A DNA stretch of 24,568 nucleotides. It comes from Perkinsus marinus ATCC 50983 (Eukaryota > Perkinsozoa > Perkinsida > Perkinsidae). A program made the position numbers and the translations under genes. The DNA lies in contig NW_003202922.1 of assembly GCF_000006405.1 (NCBI RefSeq), positions 1-24,568 on the forward strand. Direction: 5' to 3'. The notes below the pieces were generated by a model that was given only the letters and a program-made list of their open reading frames with translations, was not told where the DNA came from and ran no database searches. Shown piece by piece: positions 1-9,675 of the stretch (positions within the stretch are counted from its first letter, which is position 1; every line of letters starts with the position of its first letter).

Positions 1-636
1 TCAAACTGAAGCCACATCAGCCGCTGCCCCGCCAACTCGAAGCATAATCTCTGAGAATCACTTAATATGGTCCAAATAGAGAAAAGGATGCCATGGAACT
101 GTAACGATCTTAGTGACACCACCACGGTGATGATACCAAAAAAAGACGATAAGTACCAATGAACGAGACACTGCCATCGCTGTTAAAACGGACAGCAAAA
201 ATCCCTATTTCCGGGCTCGTTGTTCACTCTCTTTGGTGAAGCCGAGAACTGTGAAGAGTGAAGGTAACAATGATACACAGTAGTTCGTAGTTTATGATCT
301 GATAAGCAAGTCTACGAACTCCATCGATGAGCCAGAAAATAAGGCAAAACTAGATAATAGGGCAGAAATACTTGCTGGCCCATGTCCCGTTACGCCGTTG
401 ACCGGGAGTCCAAGGATTAGGGTAGATGACGGATGGACGAACATTTCCACTCGAAGGCTTGAAAAAAAGGAGTAGTCGACATTGCGCTACTCAAGTCTTC
501 AGCCATATTTTTTATGTTTTTGTGTAGTGAAAGAAATAAATGCGTAATATACCCTGTTTGACAAGGTAGCCAAAAATATACTCCCATCTTTTCGCATTCT
601 CTCCAAACGACCAACAAAGATGGACAATGTTGTGCT
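1..636. other. Left-edge region without a supported gene
   Basis: This is the 3' flank of the minus-strand gene ending at 637. I see no exon chain here. A 14-codon minus-strand frame (MLRVGGAAADVASV, stop at 1-3) follows a possible acceptor and could be the last exon of a further minus-strand gene, but it is too short to call. The minus ORF at 417-617 has no domain and no splice partner and is probably chance. Confidence 0.4.
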
Positions 637-1615
637 CTAATAGTTATGGAGCACTAAACTAGCACTGACTGAAGACGCAGTTGGTGCAGAATCGTCACCA
701 AATTGGAGACCATAGAATCCTTCCGGCTCCGACACGTCACGAGCCACTGGTGAAGAGAACCAACCCGAGGAGGTAGAGGGAGATGTGGCTTTCGTAGAAC
801 TGCTACTGGAGCTCTCCACTGAAGAGACCAATAATGGTTTCAGCTTGAAGTGCAGGACAGGATTGTCGAATATACTCAACTCCGTCACTGATGAAGTTCT
901 CTCAGCAGAAGTGGAGTTTCCCGAGGACATCGCCGCTGGCAAGGATCGCGTCGTTGGCATGCTTTTAGTTCTTTGATTCCTCAAGCCTTCACCAGAACTA
1001 CTCCTCACGAACCACGAATCGGAAAATCCGTTCCGAGGAGTCTGAAAGGGGACCATCAAATCGATTATCCTATGAGAATTGACTCTCACCGTTAACGATG
1101 GCTCCCGCTCTGGGAGAGTTTTCTTATTATCGAGTTCTTCTTCAGTGGAGGACTCCCACAACTGCGGATCTGCTACATCGATAGTTGGGTCCATTGTTAT
1201 GAGAGCCTCTTCAGCCACATCCCTAACACCAGCAATTTCACAAATTTTCAGCAGCTGTTTGACCGTTGCACTTTTAACCTGAACTCGCATCAGCAACCCT
1301 AGTGAATCAGCGAAGATAATAGCAGCTTACCGTGGCTACTTTCCGACACTTGTCCCTCAACTCTGGCTTCGCGACCAGAGCCTTTGCTATAGCCGATCGA
1401 ACCATACGACGACCGCTATTGCCAAGGCGCACTGGTTTCTGGACTGCCTCTAAACTCACTTGTGGTCTTCGGCTTGGTCTCCCATGTGAGCGACCGAGAG
1501 AGCTCGTATCGTATTCTATTCTCTCGCTCTCAACGGGAAAAGTCGGCGGAGCGAACAGTGCATCCAAATCACGGGTAAGCGCCAAGTCGATGCTCTGTGG
1601 GGTGAACACAGACAT
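637..1615 (-). CDS. Hypothetical protein, upstream-facing member of a tandem paralogous pair
   Basis: I do not recognise the family. Two exons: 1615-1331 and 1278-637, joined by a 52-nt GT-AG intron in phase 0 (donor after VAT, acceptor ...TTCAG before VKSAT). The protein is about 308 residues. Residues about 70-125 form the only conserved-looking part: a motif LGNSGRRMVRSAIAKAL, then AKPELRDKCRKVA, then (after the intron) VKSATVKQLLKICEIAG. The same three blocks, with the intron at the same point, occur in the next gene (2217-2952). The rest is low complexity: acidic TEEELD stretch, then long Ser/Thr-rich tail with a run of six serines near residue 258. No signal peptide or membrane helix is visible. 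The helical, charged core followed by a disordered Ser-rich tail could suit a scaffold or regulatory protein, but no function can be assigned. Confidence 0.7.
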
Positions 1616-2216
1616 TGAATCTAAAGCCTATCATTAGGAAGACGAATCCTTAGGAAAAACACTGAGCGCAGCGATACTGATGGGAAAGTGTTGGTAAGTC
1701 GACAGGGATGCTGAGTGCTGCAGAGTGCACAGAAGCAGAAGAAAAAGAAGAAGTTATTGGTCACGATTCCTCCGTGCACACTTCCATGGTAAGAAGAGCT
1801 AGCACTAACAACACCACGGTCGGAGAATGTGTCGAGGCGACGGAAAAAGATAACATAATGATGATACAGTGATAACGACAATCAACTGAATATAAGGATG
1901 GCAGAATACACACAAGTGCAAAGAAGTCAGAGACGTACAATGTTGAGGCTGAACCACGACTCGTGTGTTTACTAATATTACAACTACTACAACCTCTAGG
2001 ACAAAAGCGATAGAGCGACAACCAACGCTGTCAGTTACAACAACGAGGAGCTATCTACTACTTGGAGAGACGATAGAAATCGAGCTCATATCTGCATAAG
2101 ACTCCTCAGCCACAGAGTAGAGTGAGAGAGAATACAACTCAATAATCACCGAAGTTCTGACTGAAATCGAATCCCTGGAGTTCGCCACTGATATCCATCA
2201 TTCCTAGCTTAGAGGA
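1616..2216. other. Intergenic spacer between tandem paralogues
   Basis: About 600 nt between the start of the first minus-strand paralogue and the stop of the second. Minus-strand ORFs here lack domains and splice partners. It presumably holds the promoter and 5' leader of the 637-1615 gene and the 3' end of the 2217-2952 gene. No repeat or RNA gene was seen. Confidence 0.4.
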
Positions 2217-2952
2217 TTAGAAACTCTCCGGCGGCTTCAAAATATCGTCAGCCAATGCTTCAACGAGACTCTTACTTGACTGCTTCTGAAGCCAAAAAGG
2301 ATAAGTCAGAGCGTCAAGACCAAAGCCGCCAGAGTCTGCCAGAGAGCTACTCGTTGAGACGGCAGCACTAGAACCAGTAGAGGCAACAGTCTGAGAGGAG
2401 TTGCCATCTGCCATAGCAGCCGAGTTCGCACCACGGGTATTGCTAGCGATGCGCAAGTGGGCGCCATGAAGAGCTTGAGAAGCCGCGTTTTCCTGTGAAA
2501 TTTGGATGGCCTGATCCAGAGTACCAGTGATAACACACATTTCTAGCAGCTGCGACTTGGTAGCTTTCTTTATCTGAAAACGACAACTATATTCTAGCCA
2601 AAACTCAACCATATTCCCGAATGATAAGAATAATCACAGTCTCATCAGCATTCAAACGAATAAGCCGCAGTCAAACTCCTTTGGCGAGGAGCAAATCGCG
2701 CTGATGTCCCACTACTTAAAAAAGACAACTCACACAATCCAAGATCTAATACCCTACATCAAGCACCTTGATCAACACTGCTATGCTCTAACTCTCGATG
2801 AACGCTGTGCTTATTACATCAGGTGCCACGGATTTGCACAGAGACCGTAGTTCCGGGTTCGCACGCAAGGCCTTGGAGATTTCCTTCCGAACTCGCTGAC
2901 GTCCTGTATTGCCCAACGGTAGCCTAGGGTTGACAGGATAAGCTGATGCCAT
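2217..2952 (-). CDS. Hypothetical protein, second member of the tandem paralogous pair
   Basis: Unrecognised family. Two exons: 2952-2818 (45 codons, starting MASAYPVNPRLPLGNTG) and 2573-2217, joined by a 244-nt phase-0 intron with donor GTAATAAG and acceptor TTTTCAG. The protein is about 163 residues. The core LGNTGRQRVRKEISKAL, ANPELRSLCKSVA and IKKATKSQLLEMCVITG matches the neighbour at 637-1615 block by block, and the intron lies at the same phase and position. The two genes are therefore ancient tandem duplicates that have diverged strongly. The C-terminal half is Ala/Ser-rich and ends in DDILKPPESF. It is half the length of its neighbour because the acidic and poly-Ser segments are missing. 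The start is the first ATG after an in-frame stop. Confidence 0.7.
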
Positions 2953-3545
2953 GGGCAAAAAAGGATTGAACGAAATTCCTTTGGTAAGAAGAGTAGTGAT
3001 GTTGCACGCATATCATGGGCCGCCGTATTCCCTAGTCACGGAGCATCTGGCTCTACAAAGTAGGTTGGTCAGTGTTGTATGGAGTCGACCACTCGGCGAT
3101 GAACCCGCCAAGTGCGTTTTTCCCAGATACCTTTCGACGGTGGCATCACAATCTTCAGCTCGGAGTAGTGCGAGACTATGCGAGAGTTATCAGAGGTGAC
3201 GCGTGCAAATGCAAATAAGCGCGCGCCATGATGATCGATTATATCCATTGCCAGACACGATAGTCCAACTTCGGGATGAACCTGGGTAGTTTACACTGAG
3301 CAATTGACCAAGGGGTATACGCATTCCGAGCTCGGGAATGGTCCTAATTCTTTATATTGCGCTTATTGGGATTAGCAACTCTGGGAAATATGCTCGCCAG
3401 CTTGACTCGCCGCAATTCCGTAGGAAACTCAGTCGAGTTTCGAGGCATATTTTACAACAGCCGAACTGACTGTTGCCGCTGAGTGCTTCTACCTCAAAAA
3501 AACACTAGTCAGTGGAACACCCCATTTTTGGATACCATCGAACAT
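2953..3545. promoter_or_regulatory. Divergent intergenic region
   Basis: About 590 nt between the minus-strand gene starting at 2952 and the plus-strand gene starting at 3546. By position it should contain promoters for both. No clear TATA box or repeated motif was found. The plus ORF at 2951-3199 is the antisense shadow of the first exon of the minus gene. Confidence 0.3.
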
Positions 3546-4028
3546 ATGTCCGCTGCAGAGGCTGTTGCTAAACCCACGACTGCGCAGCGCTTCGCCAAGA
3601 TGGGTTCCTGTATTGGAGCCAATTTCAAGCCTGGTAAAAACTATTCTCTGCCGCCAGCTCTCATAATCCTATCAGGAACGTTTATCTACTCTGCACTATT
3701 CGGGACGGCATTGGGTGTTGGTGTTGCCGGTGCCGACTACATCTTGAGAAACATCAAGGTGAGCTCAAGCCACCCTAGTCTTCTTCCAACTACAAGCGTT
3801 GGATACACACCGTTCATTAGGTCCGCTTCGCTGACAAGGAGCACCTTATATTGATGAGCCGTCAGAGGTAATAGAGAAAGATCGAAGATCGGCAGTGATC
3901 AAAGATCGAATTACTGGGATCAGCGTATCCACGTCGATGGTAGATACTTAGAGAAGCAAGCAGTGTTTTATCAGCAGCTGGCTGAGGACCAACAGATGCA
4001 TCGTCTTGCCAGCCTGGCTCAGGAGTAA
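3546..4028 (+). CDS. Small one-helix membrane protein
   Basis: Family not recognised. Three exons: 3546-3758, 3821-3867 and 3896-4028, giving 130 residues. The second intron is only 28 nt (3868-3895, GTAATAG...GGCAG), and phase 2 is kept across it. The N-terminal ~35 residues are polar and end in NFKPGKNYSLPPA. A hydrophobic helix follows at about residues 38-66 (PPALIILSGTFIYSALFG, then TALGVGVAGADYIL). The C-terminal half is soluble and helical, rich in Gln, Arg and Asp (RYLEKQAVFYQQLAEDQQ). That layout, a short matrix or lumen side, one helix and a coiled tail, resembles small accessory subunits of organelle membrane complexes, but that is only a resemblance. An in-frame ATG at 3483 would add 21 residues; I prefer 3546, since the extra segment looks like leader sequence. 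Confidence 0.65.
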
Positions 4029-4358
4029 GATCATTATGATTATCAACTCAAGCTGATTATGATCCACTAGATACGATCCTGTCGCTACTCGCATGCCTTT
4101 CTGTCAGTTGGAGGACAAGTACAGGTTCTAGCTTCTAAGTGATGCAAAGAGTGTCGCCACTGAGGGAGTCTATTGTGTGTACAAGTTTTCAAGGACCAGT
4201 TTCTAGAGCGAACTTGCGTGTGGGTCTAGTACTAGTTTGTCTTCGGTAGCGCATTGATTAATCCCAGTCGCTACGATATAACCACAGAAGGCGGGCAATC
4301 ACATTCGCGCGCAAGAGATAATGACTTGAGCTTACCGTGTCTTCAAGGGTTTCTAGCA
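4029..4358. other. Short intergenic spacer
   Basis: 3' flank of the membrane-protein gene and 5' flank of the next plus gene. The frame of the next gene stays open back to 4254, so a longer N-terminus starting at MINPSRYD is possible. Nothing else was seen. Confidence 0.3.
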
Positions 4359-5059
4359 ATGTCTCGACCGCCACCATCATCGTCCGAACCCAGCGAGTTG
4401 GTGTCTGAGTCGGAAAGTGATTGGGAACAGGTAATTCGCAGAGAAGAAATCCGTTCGAATGAATATGCAACATCATAGAGACAGTGCATAAGGCGTAGTC
4501 AACGTTGGAGATCATATCGTGGTGCTTTACTTGAGCTCATTATGTAGCTCCGTCCATGTTCATGTTCCTGTTTTGCTAGGAGGCTAATGCCCGGTTGGCA
4601 GAGAGAATGGAGTCGTTCATGTCCTGTTTTGACGACGGAATACAACCTAAGAGCGTACTGTGGGTGGGGAACCTTGTATTGTCAATTCTTGAGTACTGCT
4701 ATTGGTGTGCATCGAGTAATGAGCCGGCCAAAGATAGGGACGCACTTCGAGTGTTGTTATCTGGCTAGGAGCCGGAGCAAACAAATTCCGTGCTTGTCGT
4801 AGAAATTGATCCGATCCATTGCCACGTACCGTTTGGTGTGCCGTTGGCTTGTGCATTGTCTAAAGACGAGGCTATTCAGGTCCTTGCCAAGAAGGATGCA
4901 ATAGCGGAGCGAGTGAAGAAGGACAAGGTGGTCTCGAAGGCTCCGACTAAGAAAACGGAATGGTCTTTCGCGGCTGATAATGGAGTGGATGAGAATGTCG
5001 ATGTAAAAGGGGCTGATGAGACAGGCATAATCCGGGATGCAACAGCACTGGGTAGTTGA
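4359..5059 (+). CDS. Hypothetical acidic/lysine-rich protein
   Basis: Family not recognised. Proposed exons: 4359-4430 (MSRPPPSSSEPSELVSESES, then DWEQ), 4580-4675 (EANARLAERMESFMSCFDDG...) and 4769-5059. The first intron has a clear donor (CAG|GTAATT) and acceptor (TTTTGCTAG). The second is less certain: the frame before and after is the same and holds a TAG at 4766-4768, which must be removed, so the intron ends at ...GGCTAG, but the donor could be any of three phase-0 GT sites between 4655 and 4676. The last exon is clearly coding: LVVEIDPIHCHVPFGVPLAC, then a helical KDEAIQVLAKKDAIAERVKK segment and an acidic tail. About 152 residues. The Ser/Glu-rich N-terminus and Lys-rich helix suggest a soluble nuclear or cytosolic protein. 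Confidence 0.5.
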
Positions 5060-5905
5060 GAAAAAAATCGGTAAATATGGAAATTCTGCGGGAAGTTTTG
5101 GAAATTCTTACGGGTTTCTGTTCACTTCAACCCTAGTTCGTGTATAAATTCTTCCGTAACAGTGTAACTAGGTCTTCGGTGCGGAGGAGCGGAGCTCACT
5201 GAGCTTCTTATCAAGAATTCAGCGGGCTGTTATTGAAATTATTCTCTAAATTGGGTGACTAAAGGACAAAAAGTTGTCGGGGGTTGGCTGGCGTCGTCGA
5301 CATGGCCGACCATGTTCTATAATAGCAGAAGCCGTCGATAGACGTCTCCAGTGTAAACTGTCTCTTTATGAAGACATGTGAGAAAAATGACTATCGTGGG
5401 ATTTGACCTTGGGTTATTCGGTCGACGGCTTTGTTACTGACGTACTGAGCTAACAGTTCATTTCTTGTGCGGAGAACTGTTTCGTCAAAAATAAGGTTCG
5501 CAAAGCAACAGCGACACTTTCGCTATATTTTTACGAGCAGGCAACGGGGGACAGAATGATAGCCTGTTTGTCTTCTGAATCACCCTGGCCGGGTCGGAAT
5601 TTTTGCTCACGCCCGCACGCACGCACGCACACGAGTGTTTGTGCGCAGTAACATGAGCTCCGCTCGCTTCGCAATTAGCGAGGAAACTTTCGAGCTCAGC
5701 TGAGGGAAGCGAGCATATATTGCAGCACTGGTATTGGCGTTAATAATGGGATGATTGTGCATTACAGCATTAAGTTATGGCAGCTGGCTGATTGTGTTTG
5801 GAGAGTCCTTGGTTGATTAGCCGATCAAGATGCGATGCTTGTGATCAGGCACGAGAGAGGGAGGCCATTGCATCGAATCGTCCGGATTTCACAAGTGGAG
5901 ATTTC
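5060..5905. other. Gene-free intergenic stretch
   Basis: About 850 nt with no exon chain in either strand. It contains a short CGCA/ACGC microsatellite near 5615-5632 and a 9-bp inverted repeat (GCTCGCTTC at 5662-5670 with its complement at 5706-5714) enclosing GAGCTC and CAGCTG. These could be part of the promoter of the 5906 gene, but no specific site can be named. Confidence 0.4.
5615..5632 (+). repeat. CGCA microsatellite
   Basis: About four and a half tandem copies of GCAC/CGCA in otherwise unique intergenic DNA. Short and probably without function. Confidence 0.6.
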
Positions 5906-6943
5906 ATGGCGAGCTCTGTTGAGAAAATGACGAGTAGTAGGGGCTTATGGCATCGCTCGAGTGGCGTGCTGGGAAACTCGAGTTGTTGTCGTTAATGTGA
6001 TTGGTAATAGATACGAAGCGAGCATCCTATATAGCACCCCCACCTTCTAAGAAGAAGCCTACTACAACGTCCCAGAGAGAGGACGAAGAGGATAAGGTTT
6101 TCAACAAGGCGTTGCAAGATATGCTCAACTATGGTAATGATCGGCTGGGAAAGGTCAGCTCTACTGCGAGAGACAATCGCATTCAGCTAGTAGTTGATGG
6201 TACCACAACGTGGAATGGCTAAACACTTGGGATTGTCTGAGGTAGAGTCTGCAAGGGAATTCGTTGTCTCATTTAGTTTATCCGAAGACCAAAGACAAGA
6301 AATCTAAGCGACAGTATATGGATGCGAAATTTTCGGCTCTAGGCGGCAAGGTATGGTTAAGGGGTCATGTTGGATGATATCGTATGATTTACCGTCGCAG
6401 GTTGAGAAGGAGACCGGCCATAATATCACTCACCTCCGAAAGATGCGTGAAGATCGCCAACGACTGGTCAATGCGAGCAAAGAGAAGGTGATGGCGACTG
6501 GTACAGTTCCCTGTGGTGACTACATTCTTGGCAGGCACAGTATATGGGCGTGAATGTCTCGACGCTGAAGTATACCACTGTAGGAGATGCTGATAGGGTG
6601 AGTGAGCTCGGCGGGTTGTAACAAAATGTGCCAACTTTGATGATATTTGTTCTTCTTGTATGTAGGCACGAAAGAAAGCTGCCAGACATAAACGTGAGGA
6701 AGCTGATGCTAAGCTGATGGATTCGGTTGGTGCGGTCTTCACGGGCGGAAGGGGTAAAGGGACCGCTTACAAGGGAGGTAAGGCGATTGACGTACTGCTG
6801 GGGCGAGCGAGAATGCTTGAACGGCATTTCGTACAGGTAAAATGAAAGATGGGATGCTCGCTGTGTCCAAGGATATTCTCAAGAAGTATGGCGCTAAGTC
6901 GGGCGGGTCTGGAGGAAAATCGAAGCCACGGAGAGGAAAATAG
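5906..6943 (+). CDS. DUF4602 (C1orf131-like) protein, probable small-subunit processome factor
   Basis: In animals C1orf131 sits in the nucleolar small-subunit processome. Eight exons are proposed: 5906-5933, 6011-6153, 6194-6241, 6288-6350, 6401-6487, 6535-6597, 6666-6777 and 6837-6943, giving about 216 residues; all phases agree. The N-terminus is Pro/Lys-rich (APPPSKKKPTTTSQ) with an acidic patch. The middle reads KSKRQYMDAKFSALGGK followed by a charged helix (HLRKMREDRQRLVNASKEK). The C-terminus has the pattern I associate with DUF4602: basic ARKKAARHKREEAD, then KGTAYKGGKMKDGMLAVSKD (compare 'GRFk.GmL.lSkkDI'), and a KPRRGK tail. The exon boundaries at 6153-6288 are the weakest, since an alternative acceptor at 6275 exists. 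Family assignment rests on motif memory only. Six of the seven introns are 40-77 nt. Confidence 0.6.
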
Positions 6944-7031
6944 TTTCCAACAACGTACCTGCAGATTAGTGTTGTGTGGCTGGTGGTTTGGAGGACTCAC
7001 ATGTTAAGTTTTGGATGCTTTCCGTGACTAA

Positions 7032-7589
7032 ATGTTATGCCGATTGCAACCACTAAGCGTCCCCGTCTTGAGGGTCTCTAGGAGGCTCGCGCCAGTCGTG
7101 ATTGCCGCCAGGATAGAACAGTCACATGCACAGTTGGGGGTTATCCGATTCTCCTCTGCGAGTGATGCCGCTGATGATCCGAAAGAGGAACGGCGGAGGC
7201 GGATGACGGGTACAAGGACGCGAGAAGAGATGGCGGAGAGCGCTCGGAGATATACCGAGGTATACTTATGGGTCTCACAGTCACGTTGTTTGATCCCCTG
7301 ATTCGGAGCTCACCATCCTCTTCATGATTGTCCTGAATTTCAGAATACGGGAATAGATCTCGAGTTGGACGATGACGAGGATGATCTAAGTGGCAAAACA
7401 TTCACCAGTGAGAATACCGACGCGTTGGCGGAGATTTGCTTCCGCAGGTAAGCTCGGTTAGGGATCGATCAACTTTACTAGAGTCGCTGTAGACGGCGAC
7501 TCGTAATGAGTGGCAGTAGCTATGTATCTGGGTTTAGTAAGAACGTCTCGGAAAGACAACAATCATGTATGCTAGCATTGGATCCATAG
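7032..7589 (+). CDS. Small protein with a possible mitochondrial presequence
   Basis: Family not recognised. Three exons: 7032-7259, 7344-7447 and 7538-7589, about 127 residues, all with consensus GT-AG ends and matching phase. The first ~45 residues are rich in Arg, Ala, Leu and Ser and lack acids (VLRVSRRLAPVVIAAR ... VIRFSSAS), as in a mitochondrial targeting peptide with a cleavage-like RFSSAS. The mature part is charged: PKEERRRRMTGTRTREEMAE, then NTGIDLELDDDEDDLSGKTF. The final exon adds SKNVSERQQSCMLALDP. An alternative is that translation ends shortly after 7447 if the last intron is retained. Confidence 0.55.
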
Positions 7590-7911
7590 ATGACAACGTA
7601 GCCTCTGAAAGGATTGACTGGAGGAGTCTCACAAGCATAACTCAATCGACCAAGCGGCGGATAGCTTGACGAGCGATAGCGACACCAGTATACACTATGC
7701 GAGCAATACATCGATCGTCATATATGATGTCATCATGCACAAAAAGGTCTTGTGGATTAGTGCCAGGTGGGATCTGAGTGCAACTTGATCTCCACCGCGA
7801 TGAGATGCCTCCGACTGGACTTGAGCCGGTATGCTCATTCAGGGCGCTCGCTCATCACTTGGCGTGATCGATTCTTAGCGCGATCGATTCTTGGTCGACG
7901 CCTCTCCGCAC

Positions 7912-7941
7912 AATGGAACCGTTCAGCCCCTAGGTTCCATT
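7912..7941. repeat. Inverted repeat, 9-bp arms
   Basis: AATGGAACC at 7912-7920 is perfectly complementary to GGTTCCATT at 7933-7941, with a 12-nt loop. It is the first of four hairpins in the next 740 nt. Confidence 0.7.
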
Positions 7942-8399
7942 TCCTCTTTCTCATCTGGGACCTGGATAGGCCGTTCACCGGTGAAATGACCTCGCATTCT
8001 ATCGTCTACACAAGCCGGGTTGGCTGGGTCGAAGGGCGCAGTCCGGTCTAGCTCGGTCCAGGTCATGAGCCTGACTCTCACCCACTCTACGGCGTACAGG
8101 GCGCGGGTTTGGAAGTTGGTCACAGCTGAGGCCTAATCCTCACTCGAGCGCGGCGTACGCACCGCGGGTTGACCGGGGATGATGGTAGCGCCCTATTTCG
8201 TTCCTTGCTTCCCATCGTTTATTGATGGTTCAAGGTGGAGCGCTGAAGGGTGGTTCACCATATGTTCGCATGGTGGAGGTCGCTGTCACAGAGACGCAGC
8301 AGACGGTTTCAGTAGGATCTGAGTATGAGGTCCAAATCTGGTCATGATCTAGCATGGCTGGTCACGGTCTTACTTCGTGCATGCGTAGAGGACATCATG

Positions 8400-8436
8400 C
8401 GCTGTGTGATTGCGTCGACGACGCAATCACATAGCG
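8400..8436. repeat. Long near-perfect palindrome
   Basis: TGTGATTGCGTCG at 8405-8417 pairs perfectly with its complement at 8419-8431 around a single A. One G-T pair and four more Watson-Crick pairs extend the stem to 18 bp. A palindrome with a one-base centre would form a cruciform or, if transcribed, a very tight foldback; equally it could be a binding site for a dimeric protein. Confidence 0.85.
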
Positions 8437-8452
8437 TGCCATCAGATGGTGC

Positions 8453-8481
8453 GTCACGCGAATGGCAGCCATTTGCGTGAC
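8453..8481. repeat. Second palindrome, 14-bp arms
   Basis: GTCACGCGAATGGC at 8453-8466 pairs with GCCATTTGCGTGAC at 8468-8481 around a single A, with one G-T pair. It lies 16 nt after the previous palindrome and shares the one-base-centre geometry and a TGCGTCAC/TGCGTGAC element. Another copy, GTGCGTCAC, follows at about 8493. Confidence 0.85.
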
Positions 8482-8610
8482 CGTCGCATACGTGCGTCAC
8501 AACGTGATGGTGCGCGCACTCGGGTGTATACTCGTAAGTACAATTATGTGCAGCAAACAGTAGTGCCAGTATGATCGTATGAGTTGGATCAATCGGGCAG
8601 GTTGAGAGAT

Positions 8611-8647
8611 CTGACATCGTGCATTGCAGTCGGCTCTGCACTGTCAG
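8611..8647. repeat. Inverted repeat with bulge
   Basis: CTGACA-TC-GTGCA at 8611-8623 pairs with TGCACTGTCAG at 8637-8647: 11 bp interrupted by a two-base bulge, 13-nt loop. Confidence 0.65.
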
Positions 8648-9202
8648 ACACCTCAACCCTCAGGCGCTCAACTACAGCAGTACTAGCATTGTGCCAACGC
8701 AGTGGGTCGATCAGGCGACACAGCGCTAGGTTCGTCATTTGGCTATTGCAATGGCCCAGTTTACTAGATTCGTCAAGTTAGTCGACTACGGCTCGTAGTA
8801 TAGGGCAGTAGTTACGGATCGTGGGTTTGGGAAGACGAGAACTTCGATCCTGCAGATTGAACCAATCATACTGTTTCCAGTTTCTGGGAGAAGCCCTTTG
8901 ATGGGTATTACATACGAACACTGTGACATAGAGCCTTTCCGAAACGGAGAAGTTAGGCGAGAACTTTTCCTCACTCGTTTGAAGTTAAGCTGTAAACACA
9001 ACTGTGATTATAGGTATTAAAAAATTCAAATTTAAAATAAAAGAATAATAGCAATTATACAAATGGTAGTGTATACTTGGCTGGTTAATCCTATAGTGTA
9101 TTATTACATTACATTCATATCCGAAAGCTGCGAGTTGAAGCGTTGTATACTTTGAATGTAGCGACGTTATTATTCAGATACCGATTGTACGATCCAGAGG
9201 GT

Positions 9203-9519
9203 ATGACAGATCGGAGGTTGAAAGTTCTGGTAAGCCGGGACGCATTCGGGGAGGAAGTATGTACAGAGGGCTCCTCTATACATCCTTCCTTCTTCCCCAT
9301 GGGTCGTTATTTTGTCCGATTCGGCACTAATCAGTAATTTGTAATTTGGCAGTAATTTGGCACTGTCAGATACGTAAACTCGCCGAATTCCAGCCAGAAC
9401 AAGAGGAAGCAGAGCTGACTGCTTCGCAATTAGAAGATATCAGAGAGAAATGGGTCGCGCTAAGACGGGATGAGGTCGACAAAGTGACGTTCGATAACTG
9501 TGCTTCCTATCAGCCCTAG
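9203..9519 (+). CDS. Short hypothetical helical protein
   Basis: Not recognised. Two exons, 9203-9229 and 9370-9519, joined in phase 0 (CTG|GTAAGC ... CTGTCAG|ATACG), giving 58 residues. The second exon is convincingly coding: IRKLAEFQPEQEEAELTASQ, then LEDIREKWVALRRDEVDK, an amphipathic helical, acidic stretch ending DNCASYQP. The first exon is less sure; the frame stays open upstream to 9089 and there is an acceptor-like TTATTATTCAG at about 9176, so the true 5' end may lie further left. Confidence 0.5.
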
Positions 9520-9675
9520 GCTGCTGCAGCCCTCAGTGCATCACAGAGTCTCCGTACTCAAAACGTGCGGCATAAGCCAGATTTCACTGAAGCGAGCTGT
9601 TGGGCTATTGCGTTTAGAGGATGTTCTTGGGCACCCCTAGGTAGAAGGTTACTGTGGTCCGTCAGTTCCATTGGC

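Larger units (their letters stand above)
7590..9202. other. Gene-poor region with hairpin cluster
   Basis: About 1.6 kb in which no consistent exon chain was found. ORFs at 7767-8051, 8584-8781 and 8786-9001 (minus) have no domains. The left part (7750-8650) is GC-rich and holds several strong inverted repeats listed separately, plus a tandem near-repeat GATCGATTCTT at about 7866 and 7882. The right part (9010-9120) is AT-rich. It may hold a structured non-coding RNA or an old mobile-element remnant; no transposase or reverse transcriptase signature is visible. Confidence 0.5.

Noticed and set aside
5706-5714. 9-bp inverted repeat as a terminator or transposon end
   Set aside because: Too short, no target duplication and no enclosed gene.
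7260-7301. C-terminus of the 7032 ORF read through (VYLWVSQSRC)
   Set aside because: A donor at 7260 and acceptor at 7343 lead to an acidic exon in phase.
8786-9001. Minus-strand ORF as a retroelement remnant
   Set aside because: No reverse transcriptase, integrase or gag motif could be seen.
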